Shown: in pieces, positions 40,946 through 52,179 of the stretch
Layout of the letters: each line of letters begins with the position of its first letter
Position numbering within the stretch: position 1 is the stretch's first letter
Assembly (NCBI GenBank): GCA_037349105.1
Contig: JAYJMM010000103.1
Location: forward strand, 1,922,001-1,986,000
Direction of reading: 5' to 3'
From: Limnomonas spitsbergensis
Taxonomy: Eukaryota; Chlorophyta; Chlorophyceae; Chlamydomonadales
DNA: 64,000 nucleotides
Position numbers and translations under genes: made by a program
The notes under the pieces: generated by a model
Database searches by the model: none
What the model saw: only the letters and a program-made list of their open reading frames with translations
What the model was told of the DNA's origin: nothing

Positions 40946-43900
40946 CTGCCAGGGGCCAAGGAGGGAGGGGAAGGGGAAGGGGGAGGAGGAACAGAATTGG
41001 CATTTGCATCTATCATTTTGGGGATGCGCGTGGAAGAGACTGTGAGACCTGACCGGTGGCTGGGGGGCAGGGCTTCTGTTGTGTCAGTGAGAACGGTAAC
41101 GGTAACGCTGCGGATGTGGCTTCAGCCCAGGCTGTGCTGTTTCCTTATCTCTCACGCCTCCCACGGGGCGTAGCTTTCTTTCTTTCTTTCTTGTGTCAAT
41201 GAGAGGATAAGGGGGCCTATCTCATTAGTCTCATATGGGGCATGAGCGGGCGGATGGGGGCTTTCTAGTGGAGTAGAGGGGCGCACCGGCCCGCCGCAAG
41301 GCACAAACACAACGTGGACATGCAAGTGGAGTGGTGAAGTCTCTGAGGGGGGGCAAGGACAGCTTCCATACCATATGTTATAATAACTCAGCTATGGCAA
41401 TTTGTTACAATGGCAGAAATGTGGCTGGGAATATAGGTGACGGTGCACCCTGTCTCATTGACATGAACCGAGCCTCCGCACAGGTGCATGCAAGTCACAG
41501 ATGACAGCCAACTTGCATTATCGGCGCAGAGAGGGCACTCGAACCCTTGAGAAAGCTCGTGTGCCATGTCTGCATCGCTCTTCATGCGCTGTTCGTCCAC
41601 GAATTGAAGGTGTTCCGCGAGTTTTCGGTCCCTCTCGCACTCTGCTAGCTCCTGGCTGCACAAGCCACCGCTGCTGCCGCTGCTGCTGCTAGTGCCGACG
41701 CCGCCGACATTGCTGCCTCCCCCTCCCCCGCTGCCTCCACTGTAACCGCCGCCGATGGCGCGCCACGGCTGGCCACTGTGTCCTGGGTTTTGACTGCCGG
41801 CCGCCAAAGAAGTCTTCACGTCGTTTTGCTCCTTCACATCCTGCATCACGGTCTCCTGTACTAGCAGTTGCTGCTGTAGCTTCTGGAACTGAAGCAGCTG
41901 CATCTGCAAATTGCACACGGTGCCCCGCAGCGAGGTTGCGTCGTCTTCAGCGGTGGAGTGCTTGTCCTTGAGCATAAGGATTCTGCGCCTTTCAGTCTTG
42001 AGTTCCTGATTTATTTGAAACGTGGTGGGGTCATGCGTAGGGCTGGGCAGCCATTTCAACCAGGCTAAAGGCAAAGCCCTTCCAGTCATATGTTCATAAC
42101 CAAATTCAAATTCCAGGCATATGTTCATAACCAAGTTCAAAGGCTGCTAGGGCAGTCCAGTTCCTACAAATGCTGTTTCCTCTATCTCATCCTGAGCACG
42201 GTCAGCACCGTGCAATCCTCCATAACATGTTGCAAGCAGCATGCCCCCCCCCGCAAATTTAAATGAAATGCGAATGGCGGCACAGCCAGGCACAGCAGTT
42301 CCTGGCTGCCACTACATGCTTTTAAAAGTCTCTTTGGAAAGCTGTTGCCCCCCGCGTCAGACCTTCTCTCCTTTCAAATTAGGGCAAGCTTGTGAAAAGG
42401 AAATGCCACGGTTGGGTAAATTCCTGGAGGCGGTTCCATAACCAGATATGGGAGGGCGACTGTTGGCAACCCAGGAGCGAAAGGGAAAAGAGCCATATAT
42501 GGCCGTTTTCCTGTCTTGAACGTGCGCTTGGTGTTTGACTTATTTGCATGCTACACCTATTTACTCAGCAGCCCTCAAGTGCCCGTGCAAGCTTTGTCTC
42601 TGAACCTGAACGCTTTGAGCACCCAGCAGAAAGCAATACCACCTAAATTTTGACTGGTGCTGAACCGCCAGTCCAACAACCTGCCTCATACTCGGTTCTT
42701 TGGGTAAGCAATGGCATGCGGCCACTCGAAGGTGCCATTGGGATAAAAGATGAACCAGCCTTCTGCCGTTGGCTGAAACAGCAGAATTGAGGAAACGAGC
42801 CTCGAGACATGAGCCACAGGGCCACATGAGCCACAGGGCCACATGAGCCACAGGGCCACATGAGCCACAGGGCCACATGAGCCACAGGGCCACATGAGCC
42901 ACAGGGCCACATGAGCCACAGGGCCACATGAGCCACAGGGCCACATGAGCCACAGGGCCACATGAGCCACAGGGCCACATGAGCCACAGGGCCACATGAG
43001 CCACAGGGCCACATGAACCACAGGGCCACATGAGCCACAGGGCCACATGAGCCACAGGGCCACATGAGCCACAGGGCCACATGAGCCACAGGGCCACATG
43101 AGCCACAGGGCCACATGAGCCACAGGGCCACATGAGCCACAGGGCCACATGAGCCACAGGGCCACATGAACCACATGGCCACATGAGCCACAGGGCCACA
43201 TGAGCCACAGGGCCACATGAGCCACAGGGCCACATGAACCACAGGGCCACATGAGCCACAGGGCCACATGAGCCACAGGGCCACATGAGCCACAGGGCCA
43301 CATGAGCCACAGGGCCACATGAGCCACAGGGCCACATGAGCCACAGGGCCACATGAGCCACAGGGCCACATGAGCCACAGGGCCACATGAGCCACAGGGC
43401 CACATGAGCCACAGGGCCACATGAGCCACAGGGCCACATGAGCCACAGGGCCACATGAGCCACAGGGCCACATGAGCCACAGGGCCACATGAGCCACAGG
43501 GCCACATGAGCCACAGGGCCACATGAGCCACAGGGCCACATGAGCCACAGGGCCACATGAGCCACAGGGCCACATGAACCACAGGGCCACATGAGCCACA
43601 GGGCCACATGAGCCACAGGGCCACATGAACCACAGGGCCACATGGGCAACAGCCCCTAGACACACAGTCACAGGCCGAGGGGGGGTAACTAAATTGCAAC
43701 TAAGTTCGGCCTGGATTGTAGCTGAGCCATGCTGCCATGACATGCTGCTACCATGCCATGCTGCCATGCCATGCTGTCGCCATGCCATGCTACCATGCCA
43801 TGCTGCCATGCCATGCCATGGTGCCATGCTGCCATGCTATGCTGCCATGCCATGCTGTCATGCCATGCCGCCATGTCATGCTGCCACCATGCCATGCCGC

Positions 43901-46900
43901 CATGCCATGCTGCCACCATGCCATGTCGCCATGCCATGCTGTCACCTTGCCATGATGCCATGCCATGATGCCACCATGCCATGATGCCATGCCATGCTGC
44001 CACCATGCCATGCTGCCGCCATGCCATGCAACCATGCCATGCTGCCATGCCATACTACCATGCCATGCTGCCATGCCATGCTGCCACCATGCCATGCTGC
44101 CACCATGCCATGCTGCCACCATGCCATGCTGCCACCATGCCATACTGCCATGCCATGCTGCCATGCCATGCTGCCATGTCATGCTGCCACCATGCCATGC
44201 CGCCATGCCATGCTGCCATGCTGCCATGCCATGCTGCCACCATGCCATGATGCCACCATGCCATGCCATGCCATGCTACCATGCCATGCTGCCATGCCAT
44301 GCTGCCACCATGCCATGCTGCCACCATGCCATACTGCCATGCCATGCTGCCATGCCATGCTGCCATGTCATGCTGCCACCATGCCATGCCGCCATGCCAT
44401 GCTGCCATGCTGCCATGCCATGCTGCCACCATGCCATGATGCCACCATGCCATGCCATGCCATGCTACCATGCCATGCTGCCATGCCATGCTGCCATGTC
44501 ATGCTGCCACCATGCCATACTGCCATGCCATGCTGCCATGCCATGCTGCCATGTCATGCTGCCACCATGCCATGCTGCCATGTCATGCTGCCATGCCATG
44601 CCGCCATGCCATGCTGCCACCATGCCTTGATGCCATGCCATGCTGCCACCATGCCATGCTGCCGCCATGCCATGCTGCCATGCCATGCTGCCATGCCATG
44701 CTGCCATGCCATGCTGCCATGCCATGCTGCCACCATGCCATGCTACCATGCCATGCTGCCACCATGCCATGCTGCCATGCCATGCTGCCATGCCATGCTG
44801 CCATGCCATGCTGCCACCATGCCATGCCATGCCATGCTGCCATGTAGCTGCCACGCTGCAAGCAGCTCTGTCCCACGTACCTCAGCCAGGTCGAGATTCT
44901 CCTCGGTGAGGGTCTTCATTTTACGCTCCAGCTCACGGTTGCGAGACCTCATCGCTTCGTACCTTGAATGCTCCTCTGACACCTGTCTCTCCAGGTCATT
45001 TATAGAGAGGTGCTGGAAGGAGGAGGTGCGGCCTGCTGCACAAGGGCGTCAAAATGATGATGGTTTTTGAAGTTATTATGGACATGAGTTGGTGGGCTGC
45101 CAATTTTCCGTACAACTGCATGCCTAGGAGGCATGCCTGCGACGAAAGGAGTCGGCTTGACAGATACTGGTTTCTCTAGAGATTTGGAGGTAATTCACAA
45201 GGGTTTCCTTAGGCAGTGTCTGGGTCTTCGCAAGTCTGTGGCCGAGTATGTTCTCATGAGTGAACTGCACCGTGAACCCCTTATCTTAAGTCTTTTTCAG
45301 CAGACCCTGAGTTTTTGGAATAGAATTAATCTGAGGCCTGACAATGACCTTGTGAAAATGGCTATGCAGGAAAGTTGTGATTTGGCGAAGGCTGGCACTT
45401 CACTTTGTTGGGCTGGTTTTCTGTCTACGATATTGATGACTCTGGGTATTGATTTATTGACTGCATCAGCCAATACCTCTTTGGATATTGAGGTCATTGT
45501 GAATTCAGCTAGGGATCAGTGGCTTTCCAAAATTTCCAGGGACATGCCACGTACGGCCCTGTCAGTACGTGCTACTCCTGACTCAGAACGCTCGGGGTTC
45601 AAATTGTTTACGTTCTCTAAGTGGTTCCAAATTAAGCGTGATGTGCAGGAGACTTTCTGGTACAATTTGAGTAAGCCTAATATTATTTTTGCTGTAGCCC
45701 GGTATCGGATGGGGTCGCATTGGCTGAATGTTGAGACGGGGCGCTTTGAGAAACCCTGTGCGCCTCGTAGCGAGAGGATTTGTAGATGTTGCAATCTTAA
45801 ATGTCGGGAGGATGAGCTTCACATGATTTACTGCCCGTTCTATACAGACCTTCGTTTTCAGATTAACCTTACTTTCCATAATTTCCCAGAGGACGAGGAT
45901 GAGGCCATGAAACGGTACGCAAATGGAGTGTGGGGCAAACTTAATGCAGTGGATTCTGCATATGTGTTCTGGAAGAAATTTGGTTGTTTTATCTTTCAGT
46001 GTATGATGAAAAGAGAGAATCATCTCAAAACTCTGCCAAAATTCCTGTCTCCCCCCTAACTCTCTAGGCGGTGCTCAATCGAACTCTTTTGCAACCACGT
46101 CATGTTTTATGGCTGGGGCTTATCTTCTGCACTATGGGGTTCATTCCCACGCCACTGTCGTGGTTGTGTGCTAGTTGCTTGCCCAGGGGGGTCACTGGTT
46201 TTCGCTTTCTGTCCTAGTGTATCAAGTGCCTGTACCGGTTTACGGGCACATGTCCCATGCATCAATTGTGATGCTCTGTTGGACTGTAAAAACTTCACAA
46301 AACTTCACATGCCTGGTGTGACCCAATCCCCGACTGGCCTAAAACCTGAGTGCCATTCAGTGGCCTTAGGCCTTTGTGCCTGGTTTGCCTGAAGCTTCAT
46401 CATGCTTGGCACATTTATCATAAAAGCGCTGAAGTTTCAGCAGCATATAATACACTGCAGACAGCCGGGGGGGAATACACTGCAGACAACCGGGGGGAAT
46501 ACACTGCAGACAGCTGGGGGGAATACACTGCAGACAGCTGGGGGGAATACACTGCAGACAGCCGGGGGGAAATACACTGCAGATAGCCGGGGGGAAATAC
46601 ACTGCAGACAGCCGGGGGAATACACTGCAGACAGCCGGGGGGGAATACACTGCAGACAGCCGGGGGGAATACACTGCAGACAGCCGGGGGGGAATACACT
46701 ACAGACAGCTGGGGGGAAATACACTGCAGACAGCCGGGGGAATACACTACAGACAGCCGGGGGGGAATACACTGCAGACAGCCGGGGGGGAATACACTGC
46801 AGACAGCCGGGGGGGAATACACTACAGACAGCTGGGGGGAAATACACTGCAGACAGCCGGGGGGAATACACTGCAGACAGCCGGGGGGAATACACTGCAG

Positions 46901-49900
46901 ACAGCCGGGGGGAATACACTGCAGACAGCTGGGGGGAAATACACTGCAGACAGCCGGGGGGAAATACACTGCAGACAGCCGGGGGAATACACTACAGACA
47001 GCCGGGGGGAAATACACTGCAGACAGCCGGGGGGAATACACTGCAGACAGCCGGGGGGAATACACTGCAGACAGCTGGGGGGAATACACTGCAGACAGCC
47101 GGGGGGAATACACTGCAGACAGCCGGGGGGAATACACTGCAGACAGCCGGGGGGAATACACTGCAGACAGCCGGGGGAATACACTGCAGACAGCCGGGGG
47201 GAATACACTGCAGACAGCCGGGGGGAATACACTGCAGACAGCTGGGGGAATACACTGCAGACAGCCGGGGGGAATACACTGCAGACAGCTGGGGGGAATA
47301 CACTGCAGACAGCCGGGGGGGAATACACTACAGACAGCTGGGGGGAAATACACTGCAGACAGCCGGGGGGAATACACTGCAGACAGCCGGGGGGGAATAC
47401 ACTGCAGACAGCCGGGGGGAATACACTGCAGACAGCCGGGGGGAAATACACTGCAGACAGCCGGGGGGGAATACACTGCAGACAGCCGGGGGGAATACAC
47501 TGCAGACAGCCGGGGGAAATACACTGCAGACAGCCGGGGGGGAATACACTGCAGACAGCCGGGGGGAATACACTGCAGACAGCCGGGGGAATACACTGCA
47601 GACAGCCGGGGGGAATACACTGCAGACAGCCGGGGGGAATACACTGCAGACAGCCGGGGGGGAATACACTGCAGACAGCCGGGGGGAATACACTGCAGAC
47701 AGCCGGGGGGGAATACACTGCAGACAGCCGGGGGGGAATACACTGCAGACAGCCGGGGGGAATACACTGCAGACAGCCGGGGGAATACACTGCAGACAGC
47801 CGGGGGGGAATACACTGCAGACAGCCGGGGGGAATACACTGCAGACAGCCGGGGGAATACACTGCAGACAGCCGGGGGGGAATACACTGCAGACAGCCGG
47901 GGGGGAATACACTGCAGACAGCCGGGGGGAATACACTGCAGACAGCCGGGGGGAATACACTGCAGACAGCCGGGGGGAATACACTGCAGACAGCCGGGGG
48001 GAATACACTGCAGACAGCCGGGGGGAATACACTGCAGACAGCCGGGGGGGAATACACTGCAGACAGCCGGGGGGAATACACTGCAGACAGCCGGGGGGAA
48101 TACACTGCAGACAGCCGGGGGGAATACACTGCAGACAGCCGGGGGGAATACACTGCAGACAGCCGGGGGGGAATACACTGCAGACAGCCGGGGGGAATAC
48201 ACTGCAGACAGCCGGGGGGAATACACTGCAGACAGCCGGGGGGAATACACTGCAGACAGCCGGGGGGAATACACTACAGACAGCCGGGGGGAATACACTG
48301 CAGACAGCCGGGGGGGAATACACTGCAGACAGCCGGGGGAATACACTGCAGACAGCCGGGGGGAATACACTACAGACAGCTGGGGGGAAATACACTGCAG
48401 ACAGCCGGGGGGGAATACACTGCAGACAGCCGGGGGGGAATACACTGCAGACAGCCGGGGGAATACACTGCAGACAGCCGGGGGGGAATACACTACAGAC
48501 AGCTGGGGGGAAATACACTGCAGACAGCCGGGGGGAATACACTGCAGACAGCCGGGGGAATACACTGCAGACAGCCGGGGGGGAATACACTGCAGACAGC
48601 CGGGGGGGAATACACTACAGACAGCTGGGGGGAAATACACTGCAGACAGCCGGGGGGAATACACTGCAGACAGCCGGGGGGAAATACACTGCAGACAGCC
48701 GGGGGGGAATACACTGCCCACCCGACCCATACCTTGCCTAGCTCCCCAGCCCCTACCCCCATGCCTCTCCTTCCCCTCAATTGCCTGCCCCAAGCAAGCA
48801 CCCCCACCTGCAAAGGCGCCAGGACTGGCTACCGTCCCATGGTGGTCCCTCATGGGCTTGCTGGCTACAGGAACGATATCGGATGACCAATGGGAGGGAC
48901 GAGCTTCAACGAGCGCTGGCCCCGAACCTCCAGCAGTGGAGCTTGCCCCTTCAGCTGTCGTCACTCCATCTGCTGCGCCCATCCCCTGCAGCGCGCCACG
49001 AGCCTCGGCGATTAAGTCGCCCAAGCAGAGGAAGTCGGCTTGGCCGACACTCAGCGCCGCGTACTGCTGCTCCTCCTCAAATGACTGCAGGCTGAGGGGG
49101 GGCTGCTCGAGAGAGAAGAGCAAGCGCAGGTGCCTGCTCAACTCCTGGAGAGAGCGGAAGAAGCTCAGCGATGCACCCACCTGCCGCCCGTTGACCAGGC
49201 GGGCATGCGAGTCAAAGAGCATCACCTCGCAGGACCGCGCCGGGAACACGATGCACACCGACTGCTGCTGACAGGTCATGATGGCAGCAAAGCTGCGGGC
49301 GTACATCTGCTTATACTTCTCTCCTCGCTGCAGCGCCAAGTAAGGGTTTTGCGGGGTCACGTCCACAAAGCTGCGGTCTCCGCCCACCAGGTGCAGCCCG
49401 GCGTTCTGCAGGTCGCGCCGCGAAGCGAGCACGGCGGGCAGTTGCTGGTGCTTGTGGTCCCTGTACGAACCGGCGTCTTGAAGGATGGTCTGGAGGATTG
49501 CCATGCTCATGCCGAACGGGCGCGTTTGCGCGGTGGCGGGCATGGATAGCAGATCGAGGAGCGTGTAAGCTGCCTGGACGGACATGCCTGCTCGGAGAGA
49601 GGTCAGGAACATGGGGTTCAGTTCAATGTTTCATGCTCGGCATGCAGCCACCACTGGGCCGATGGGGATTTTTGCTCTTGACCGGTCAGCGCCAACCTTC
49701 ACGGTCGGTGGCCCAAGCAGCAGGGCTTGCTGCACCTGGCCTTCCCGACCGTGAACTGTGATGCAGTGGAAGTTTTGTTTTTCAAGGCGTCCTTATGGCA
49801 GCATCACATGATTCACACATGATTCACACATGATTCACACATGATTCATAGCTCATCTTCGACGACACTCTAGACTGCCAGATACGGCTGTCGCCACTGT

Positions 49901-51147
49901 AGATGGCCATAAACAATCTAGGCAATCGACCTAACATGCCAAAGCCCAATCCATATTGCCTCTACGTGCTTAAGAGTGCACTCCATCTTGAGCTTCCTCC
50001 AGAGTGCTCCAGAGTGTTTTCGAACTATCCAGAGGCACTCCAGAGAAAAGGCAAAACTCTAGACAGTGTATCGTGCCCCAGACTGTGACAGCGCCCCTCC
50101 AGAGTGAACCCAGAGTGAACCCAAAGTGAACCCCAAAGTGAACCCAAAGTGCACTTACGATTTTAGGCCATTGTCTGAGTGCTTAAGCAAACATCCGTCA
50201 GGCAAGTGGAGGCCCTGAGCATGTGTGTTGGTTACTTGCCCAGGGGGATCACTGCGCGGTGGTTGTGTGTTGGTTGCTAGCCCAGGGGGATCACTGGTTT
50301 CCGCTCTCTGTCCTAGCGTATATAGTGCCTGTGCCGGTTTACGGGCACATATCCCATGCATCAATATGATGCCCCTCTGGACTGAAAAAGTTCACCCAAC
50401 TTCACACATACACCTGTGAGGTTGCTCGTATTCTACGGTACAGCCAGGATTCAAACTCAGGGTGCATATGAATCCTTGGATCAGTTGTTCACCTGTGCAC
50501 GCGGAGACAGCGCCCATGCTGTACTGGCTGGTGGTGGTAGACATGACCCAGTAGGGAAAGTAGCCGGAATCCCTCTTTCCTCCTCGTACCTTCTCCAACT
50601 TGTCTGATGGAGGTGTGGCATATTTTGCAGTCGGCGGCGGGTCGTTGGCGGGAGCCTGGCCCACCCCCGCCTTGCCCTTGCCAAGCAGCTTAGGCAACCA
50701 GCTGCAGCCCCGAGAAGAGGACGAGGGAGGTGAGGGCTGGGGACGATGAGACGCATCAGAAGCCCCTCGCTCCCCGCCTTCTAGGCGTGGCTGGGGAGAC
50801 GAAGGCGGGGCGTGAGGCGCATCGTACGCCCCTTGCCCCCTTCCCTCAATGCGAGGCGGGGGAGGTGGGGGCGGGGGGTGAGATGCATCAGATCCTCCTC
50901 GTCCCTCTCTTTCAAAGGGGCGCAGGGGAGGCGAGGACGGGGGATGAGACGCATCAGACGACCATGTCGACTGGGATGGTGACGAGCCTGCGAGCATCAT
51001 GCCGAATCCTTTCTCACCATACAGTATGCGTGACGTACAATGTGATCTTGAAGCTAGCAAAGATATCGAGGAGGTAACAAAACGCTTTCGAGGCAGCGAA
51101 TGTACTCCTCCATCCCATGAAATAGCACTCCGTTGCTCACTGCACAT
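40274..51147 (-). CDS. RBR-type E3 ubiquitin ligase with N-terminal cysteine-peptidase-like region
   Basis: Proposed six exons (minus strand): 50493-51147, 48808-49587, 44881-45035, 42692-42772, 41499-42005, 40274-40945. All phases agree and give 949 aa. Residues 1-120 are Pro/Ser-rich with four imperfect DASHPP-type repeats. Residues 195-360 contain SQYSMGAVSACTGMSVQAA (C217) and MLFDSHAR (D344, H346), a Cys/His arrangement like viral-tegument (C76)-type deubiquitinases. A coiled coil follows (about 482-640), then a Gly/Ser linker, RING1 from C714 (CPLC...CGHTCCRDC), IBR (CIEPNC...CQCC...WCSHC) and RING2 (CPNC...SCMHVTC, catalytic Cys about 902). RBR ligases pass ubiquitin through that RING2 Cys. 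The RBR assignment is strong; the peptidase reading is tentative. The start is uncertain: 51147 is the first ATG, 51000 a later one. Confidence 0.75.
41090..41190 (+). repeat. Intronic repeat shared with CorA gene intron, copy 1
   Basis: GCGGATGTGGCTTCAGCCC, CTGTTTCCTTATCTCTCACGCC and GGGGCGTA then CTTTCTTTC. Aligns with 54320-54405. Confidence 0.7.
41499..42005 (-). CDS. RBR gene exon 5 (coiled coil, linker, RING1 start)
   Basis: Acceptor TTTATTTGAAA..AAATCAG|GAACTC and donor TCT|GTGACT; 169 codons. Ends at FECPLCADNASWLSS, the first half of RING1. Confidence 0.78.
42692..42772 (-). CDS. RBR gene exon 4 (81 nt, symmetric)
   Basis: Acceptor TTCTGCTGTTTCAG and donor CGA|GTATGAG. 27 codons in phase 0 at both ends, reading EGWFIFYPNGTFEWPHAIAY, so it could be skipped without frame change. 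It sits between two large minisatellites. Confidence 0.7.
42812..43647. repeat. 17-bp minisatellite GAGCCACAGGGCCACAT
   Basis: About 49 nearly identical 17-bp units in intron 3 of the RBR gene, with scattered GAACCAC and CACATGG variants. Since 17 is not a multiple of 3 and the unit has no stop, all three minus frames are open, which creates false 337-394-codon ORFs. Confidence 0.95.
43727..44850. repeat. CCATGCCATGCTG minisatellite
   Basis: About 1.1 kb of CCATG and CTG/CCA permutations (13-bp base unit, with larger higher-order units such as the repeated blocks at about 44100-44290 and 44290-44470). Rich in NlaIII CATG sites. Intronic; the ORFs through it are false. Confidence 0.95.
44881..45035 (-). 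CDS. RBR gene exon 3 (coiled coil)
   Basis: Acceptor CTTGTGCAG|CA and donor GAG|GTACGT; 155 nt. Reads HLSINDLERQVSEEHSRYEA and RNRELERKMKTLTEEN. A second acceptor, CCTTCCAG at 45013, would break the phase with exon 2. Confidence 0.8.
45088..46320 (+). mobile_element. 5'-truncated LINE in antisense to the RBR gene
   Basis: Open frame from about 45088 (first Met 45133) to stop 46057-46059, then about 260 bp of 3'-UTR ending CTGTAAAAACTTCACAAAACTTCAC. It lies in intron 2 of the RBR gene. The 3'-UTR is shared with 50215-50405, 32095-32190 and 33250-33415, which shows where the element ends. No RT core is present, as expected of a 5' truncation. Confidence 0.8.
45133..46059 (+). CDS. LINE ORF2-like C-terminal fragment
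   Basis: 308 codons. GFLRQCLGLRKSVAEYVLMS and LSFWNRI match the post-RT thumb region of LINE proteins. ARYRMGSHWLNVETGRFEK, followed by RICRCC...EDELHMIYCPFY, is the characteristic C-terminal C-C-H-C finger. The reading frame is undamaged apart from the missing N-terminus and lower in GC than its surroundings, so the insertion is probably fairly recent. Not expected to be expressed as a functional protein. Confidence 0.85.
   Translation: MPATKGVGLTDTGFSRDLEVIHKGFLRQCLGLRKSVAEYVLMSELHREPLILSLFQQTLSFWNRINLRPDNDLVKMAMQESCDLAKAGTSLCWAGFLSTILMTLGIDLLTASANTSLDIEVIVNSARDQWLSKISRDMPRTALSVRATPDSERSGFKLFTFSKWFQIKRDVQETFWYNLSKPNIIFAVARYRMGSHWLNVETGRFEKPCAPRSERICRCCNLKCREDELHMIYCPFYTDLRFQINLTFHNFPEDEDEAMKRYANGVWGKLNAVDSAYVFWKKFGCFIFQCMMKRENHLKTLPKFLSPP
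46448..48716. repeat. About 24-bp G-run minisatellite (CCGGGGGGAATACACTGCAGACAG)
   Basis: Roughly 94 units, 2.27 kb, with G-run length varying from 5 to 7 and CTGCAG/CTACAG and AGCC/AGCT variants. In RBR intron 2. The variable G-tract is shifting the frame, which makes several false ORFs on both strands. Confidence 0.95.
48808..49587 (-). CDS. RBR gene exon 2
   Basis: Acceptor CTCTCTCCGAGCAG|GC and donor TTTGCAG|GTGGGG; 780 nt. Encodes MSVQAAYTLLDLLSM, the QNPYLALQRGEKYKQMYARS region and MLFDSHARLVNGRQVGASL. The long open frame continuing into the minisatellite is not used. Confidence 0.75.
49640..49760 (+). repeat. Dispersed GGTGGCCCAAGCAGCAGGGC repeat, copy 1
   Basis: Shares GCCACTGGG..GATGGGG, GGTGGCCCAAGCAGCAGGGC, TTGCTGCACC and GACCGTGA with 53145-53245. 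Confidence 0.65.
49798..49850. repeat. CACATGATTCA tandem repeat
   Basis: Four to five copies of an 11-bp unit. A short AAGTGAACCC repeat follows at 50098-50155. Confidence 0.85.
50215..50405 (+). repeat. LINE 3'-UTR fragment in RBR intron 1
   Basis: GTTGCTAGCCCAGGGGGATC, CGGTTTACGGGCACAT, ATGCATCAAT and GGACTGAAAAAGTTCACC match 46165-46315. An internal duplication (50223-50250 and 50263-50292) lies at its 5' side. Confidence 0.75.
50493..51147 (-). CDS. RBR gene exon 1
   Basis: Ends TGCACAG|GTGAAC in phase 1, placing the candidate catalytic Cys two codons before the junction. A second possible donor, AAG|GTACGA at 50590/50589, would not match the phase of exon 2. Upstream limit uncertain. 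Confidence 0.6.
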
Positions 51148-51867
51148 TTTACGTACCCTGCTGCGTTCCCTGAGCAAGCGTGGGGAGGAGGCTGGCGTTT
51201 TTTCGACCTTCCCTATCGTGCTGATCAGGGACTACTTGCTGTGATCGTATCTTGACGAGTGGTCTGACGCCATCAGATGACGCTTCGGAAGAGCTGTTGG
51301 GGCACCTCCAAGCGGAAGGCCTATCCATCGCTAGCAACGGGCGCCAGGTTACGCAGGTTACGCAGGTAGAGATAGTACTAAAAAGACGAGGAGGGCCGCC
51401 TGCTGTGGGGCCTGTTTTCTTGTCGAGGGCCAACTAAAGGAAAATTTAATTCAATGGTTATCCATATCAGCTTTCAATTCCAGCTGTCAATATCAGAGAA
51501 ACCACCTACCGGTATACTGGTATTGAATGGCCTCGGTCTCGGGACTTCCGTAAGAGGGACTTCCGTAAGAGGGCCGTTGAAGCAAGGCGGGGGGGGCAGC
51601 CCCTGGCAGGAATTACCCTTTCTTTATGATGTGGGTTGGATCTCCCCCTTCCTATAATACATCACTTTATTGCACATCCTGAGCCGAACACAAAGAAGTC
51701 GCGGCGAGTCTGGGACAGGTTTGAGGAACTCTCAAACGTGTAGCTCAAGTGGGACGGATACTTCGAGCCAAACCCATGGCTGCATAATTTCATGTGATTT
51801 TTCGGGGTTGGTTGTGTTATTTGTGTGTGGGGGAGGGGGTCAAGATAAGGCCCGCTGCTGAAAATCA
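51148..51867. other. RBR gene upstream region, no other gene seen
   Basis: Probably contains the RBR promoter/5'-UTR. Holds only a 15-bp direct repeat GGGACTTCCGTAAGA at 51540-51570. Confidence 0.4.
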
Positions 51868-51968
51868 TAATACAGGTGAGTGTCGTAAGCGACAGCGTTA
51901 GATTCTAACGCGTTAGAGGGTTTCAGGGTCCGGAGGGGCGCGTTGGGCGAGGAAGAGTGACGGACTTA
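51868..51968 (+). repeat. About 105-bp dispersed element with CTAACGCGTTAG palindrome, copy 2
   Basis: Matches 29580-29688 over essentially its whole length. Ends at the same AAGAGTGACGGACTT. Confidence 0.8.
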
Positions 51969-52179
51969 TAAGGAATAGAAAACACATGTCTATAAAGTAA
52001 CCTCTGGCTGACAACTAACCCATGACCCCCCCCACCCCCCTGCTTCTTGCACCCTTTCAGTCAAACCTTAATTCACAATCGAAGACACTATAACAGGGCA
52101 TCACAAATCTTGTAAGCCAGCCTACGTCCGGACCTTGTTTGTTCCAGCCGGACTTCGGCACGGCCACGGTCCCACTCCC

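Noticed and set aside
42561..43827. Three long overlapping minus-strand ORFs of MWPCGSCGPVAHVALWL repeats
   Set aside because: They are all frames of one stop-free 17-bp repeat in an intron. Frame independence argues against coding.
43689..45070. His/Met/Cys-rich ORFs on both strands (MLPCHAAMPCCH and MAWQHGMAAWHG repeats)
   Set aside because: Products of the CCATGCCATGCTG minisatellite; no start context or domain, open on both strands.
46448..48716. Possible CRISPR array
   Set aside because: Units are contiguous with no unique spacers, and the context is eukaryotic.
46402..49612. 779- and 1,064-codon ORFs through the G-run repeat
   Set aside because: Minisatellite readings. Only the 48808-49587 part of the minus frame is a supported exon.
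50392..50589. Ending RBR exon 1 at the AAG|GTACGA donor (50590/50589)
   Set aside because: That donor gives phase 0, which does not fit the phase-1 entry of exon 2. The GTGAAC donor at 50492 fits.
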